Assembly: GCA_017504945.1 (NCBI GenBank)
Contig: JAFVQJ010000018.1
Span: 56,310 to 120,309, forward strand
From: Clostridia bacterium
GTDB taxonomy: Bacteria; Bacillota; Clostridia; Oscillospirales; RGIG5299
Length of the DNA stretch: 64,000 nt
Direction of reading: 5' to 3'
Made by a program: the position numbers and the translations under genes. How positions within the stretch are numbered: the first letter of the stretch is position 1; each line of letters opens with the position of its first letter. Under the pieces are notes generated by a model, which saw only the letters and a list, made by a program, of their open reading frames with translations, was not told the origin of the DNA and did no database searches. Positions 63,872 through 64,000 of this stretch are shown piece by piece.

Positions 63872-64000
63872 CCAAGCCGCAGGCTTGGCATATCATCAGC
63901 CCCAACGGGGCTGTATATCATCCATCGCTTTGCGATGGTATATCATCACGGCATAGCCGTGCATAAACCCTCCTGCGGCTTGATGAGATGCAACACTGCG
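63872..64000 (+). repeat. Second tRNA-linked hairpin array, cut by window edge
   Basis: Starts three bases after the tRNA-Arg terminator. Four perfect hairpins are seen: 63872-63888, 63898-63912, 63922-63938 and 63947-63961, separated by CATATCATC, GTATATCAT and TATATCAT. The fourth hairpin (CACGGC-ATA-GCCGTG) is identical to 59244-59258 of the first array. After it, CTTGATGAGATGC at about 63979-63991 shows the spacer in the opposite orientation, so the same mid-array flip is likely to occur just inside the window. No gene from 63870 to the end. Confidence 0.9.

Overview
The window reads as chromosomal DNA of an anaerobic, endospore-forming member of the Bacillota, class Clostridia, most likely of the Ruminococcaceae/Oscillospiraceae kind. 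The grounds are both subunits of dipicolinate synthase (dpaA/dpaB), YunB, a YlmC/YmxH protein, a CotJC-like manganese catalase, a complete Rnf complex, a single-chain clostridial-type PurL, a type III glutamine synthetase beside a type I enzyme, and DUF1540/DUF1292 proteins. The genus is an inference from gene content. I saw no transposase, integrase, phage gene or CRISPR array.

Layout. 1-8.8 kb (+): the end of a fused RNase HII-YraN gene, an M19 dipeptidase, thrC, a metallophosphoesterase, then tig-clpP-clpX and dpaA-dpaB. 8.8-27 kb (-): fifteen genes with gaps of at most 30 nt and one convincing promoter, covering an Asp23 protein, FakA-like kinase, DUF1385, prmC, recA, recX, rimO, pgsA, cysE, cysS, recG, a THUMP methyltransferase, purL, an orphan and an AI-2E-family permease. 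27-35 kb: a lipoprotein, ylmC, cca, a DUF6873-type protein, yunB, ligA, a YdbC protein, an HD hydrolase and GtrA. 35-41 kb: two lipoproteins, a sodium:solute symporter, DUF1015 and a small protein. 41-47.4 kb (-): rnfCDGEAB followed by a membrane-anchored glycosidase-like protein. 47.4-52.7 kb: a MecA-like adaptor, an acetyltransferase, luxS and asd-dapA-dapB-ACT, the latter behind a lysine riboswitch. 52.7-57.6 kb: a large SpoIID/LytB-domain wall protein with a Ser/Asp linker, an orphan corrinoid protein, a membrane protein and Mn catalase. 57.6-64 kb: glnA, tRNA-Pro, an AraC/PocR regulator behind a structured leader, DUF1292, glnN with a leader attenuator, and tRNA-Arg.

How the genes work together. 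Lysine/diaminopimelate and dipicolinate metabolism are both present: the riboswitch-controlled asd-dapA-dapB supplies dihydrodipicolinate-pathway intermediates for lysine and peptidoglycan, and dpaAB diverts the same route to the spore compound. Nitrogen assimilation is represented by two unrelated glutamine synthetases 2.4 kb apart. Rnf would couple ferredoxin oxidation to ion pumping.

The least familiar feature is a pair of arrays of short perfect hairpins separated by spacers of the form TATATCATC. Each starts two or three bases after the terminator of a tRNA gene (Pro on -, Arg on +), and in the complete array the spacers flip orientation halfway. Other points of note are a hairpin that hides the dpaA ribosome-binding site, a terminator whose 3' arm is the ylmC ribosome-binding site, an operator-like palindrome that exactly fills a promoter spacer, and a 26-bp perfect palindrome before luxS. 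All functional calls rest on reading motifs by eye; no database search was run.
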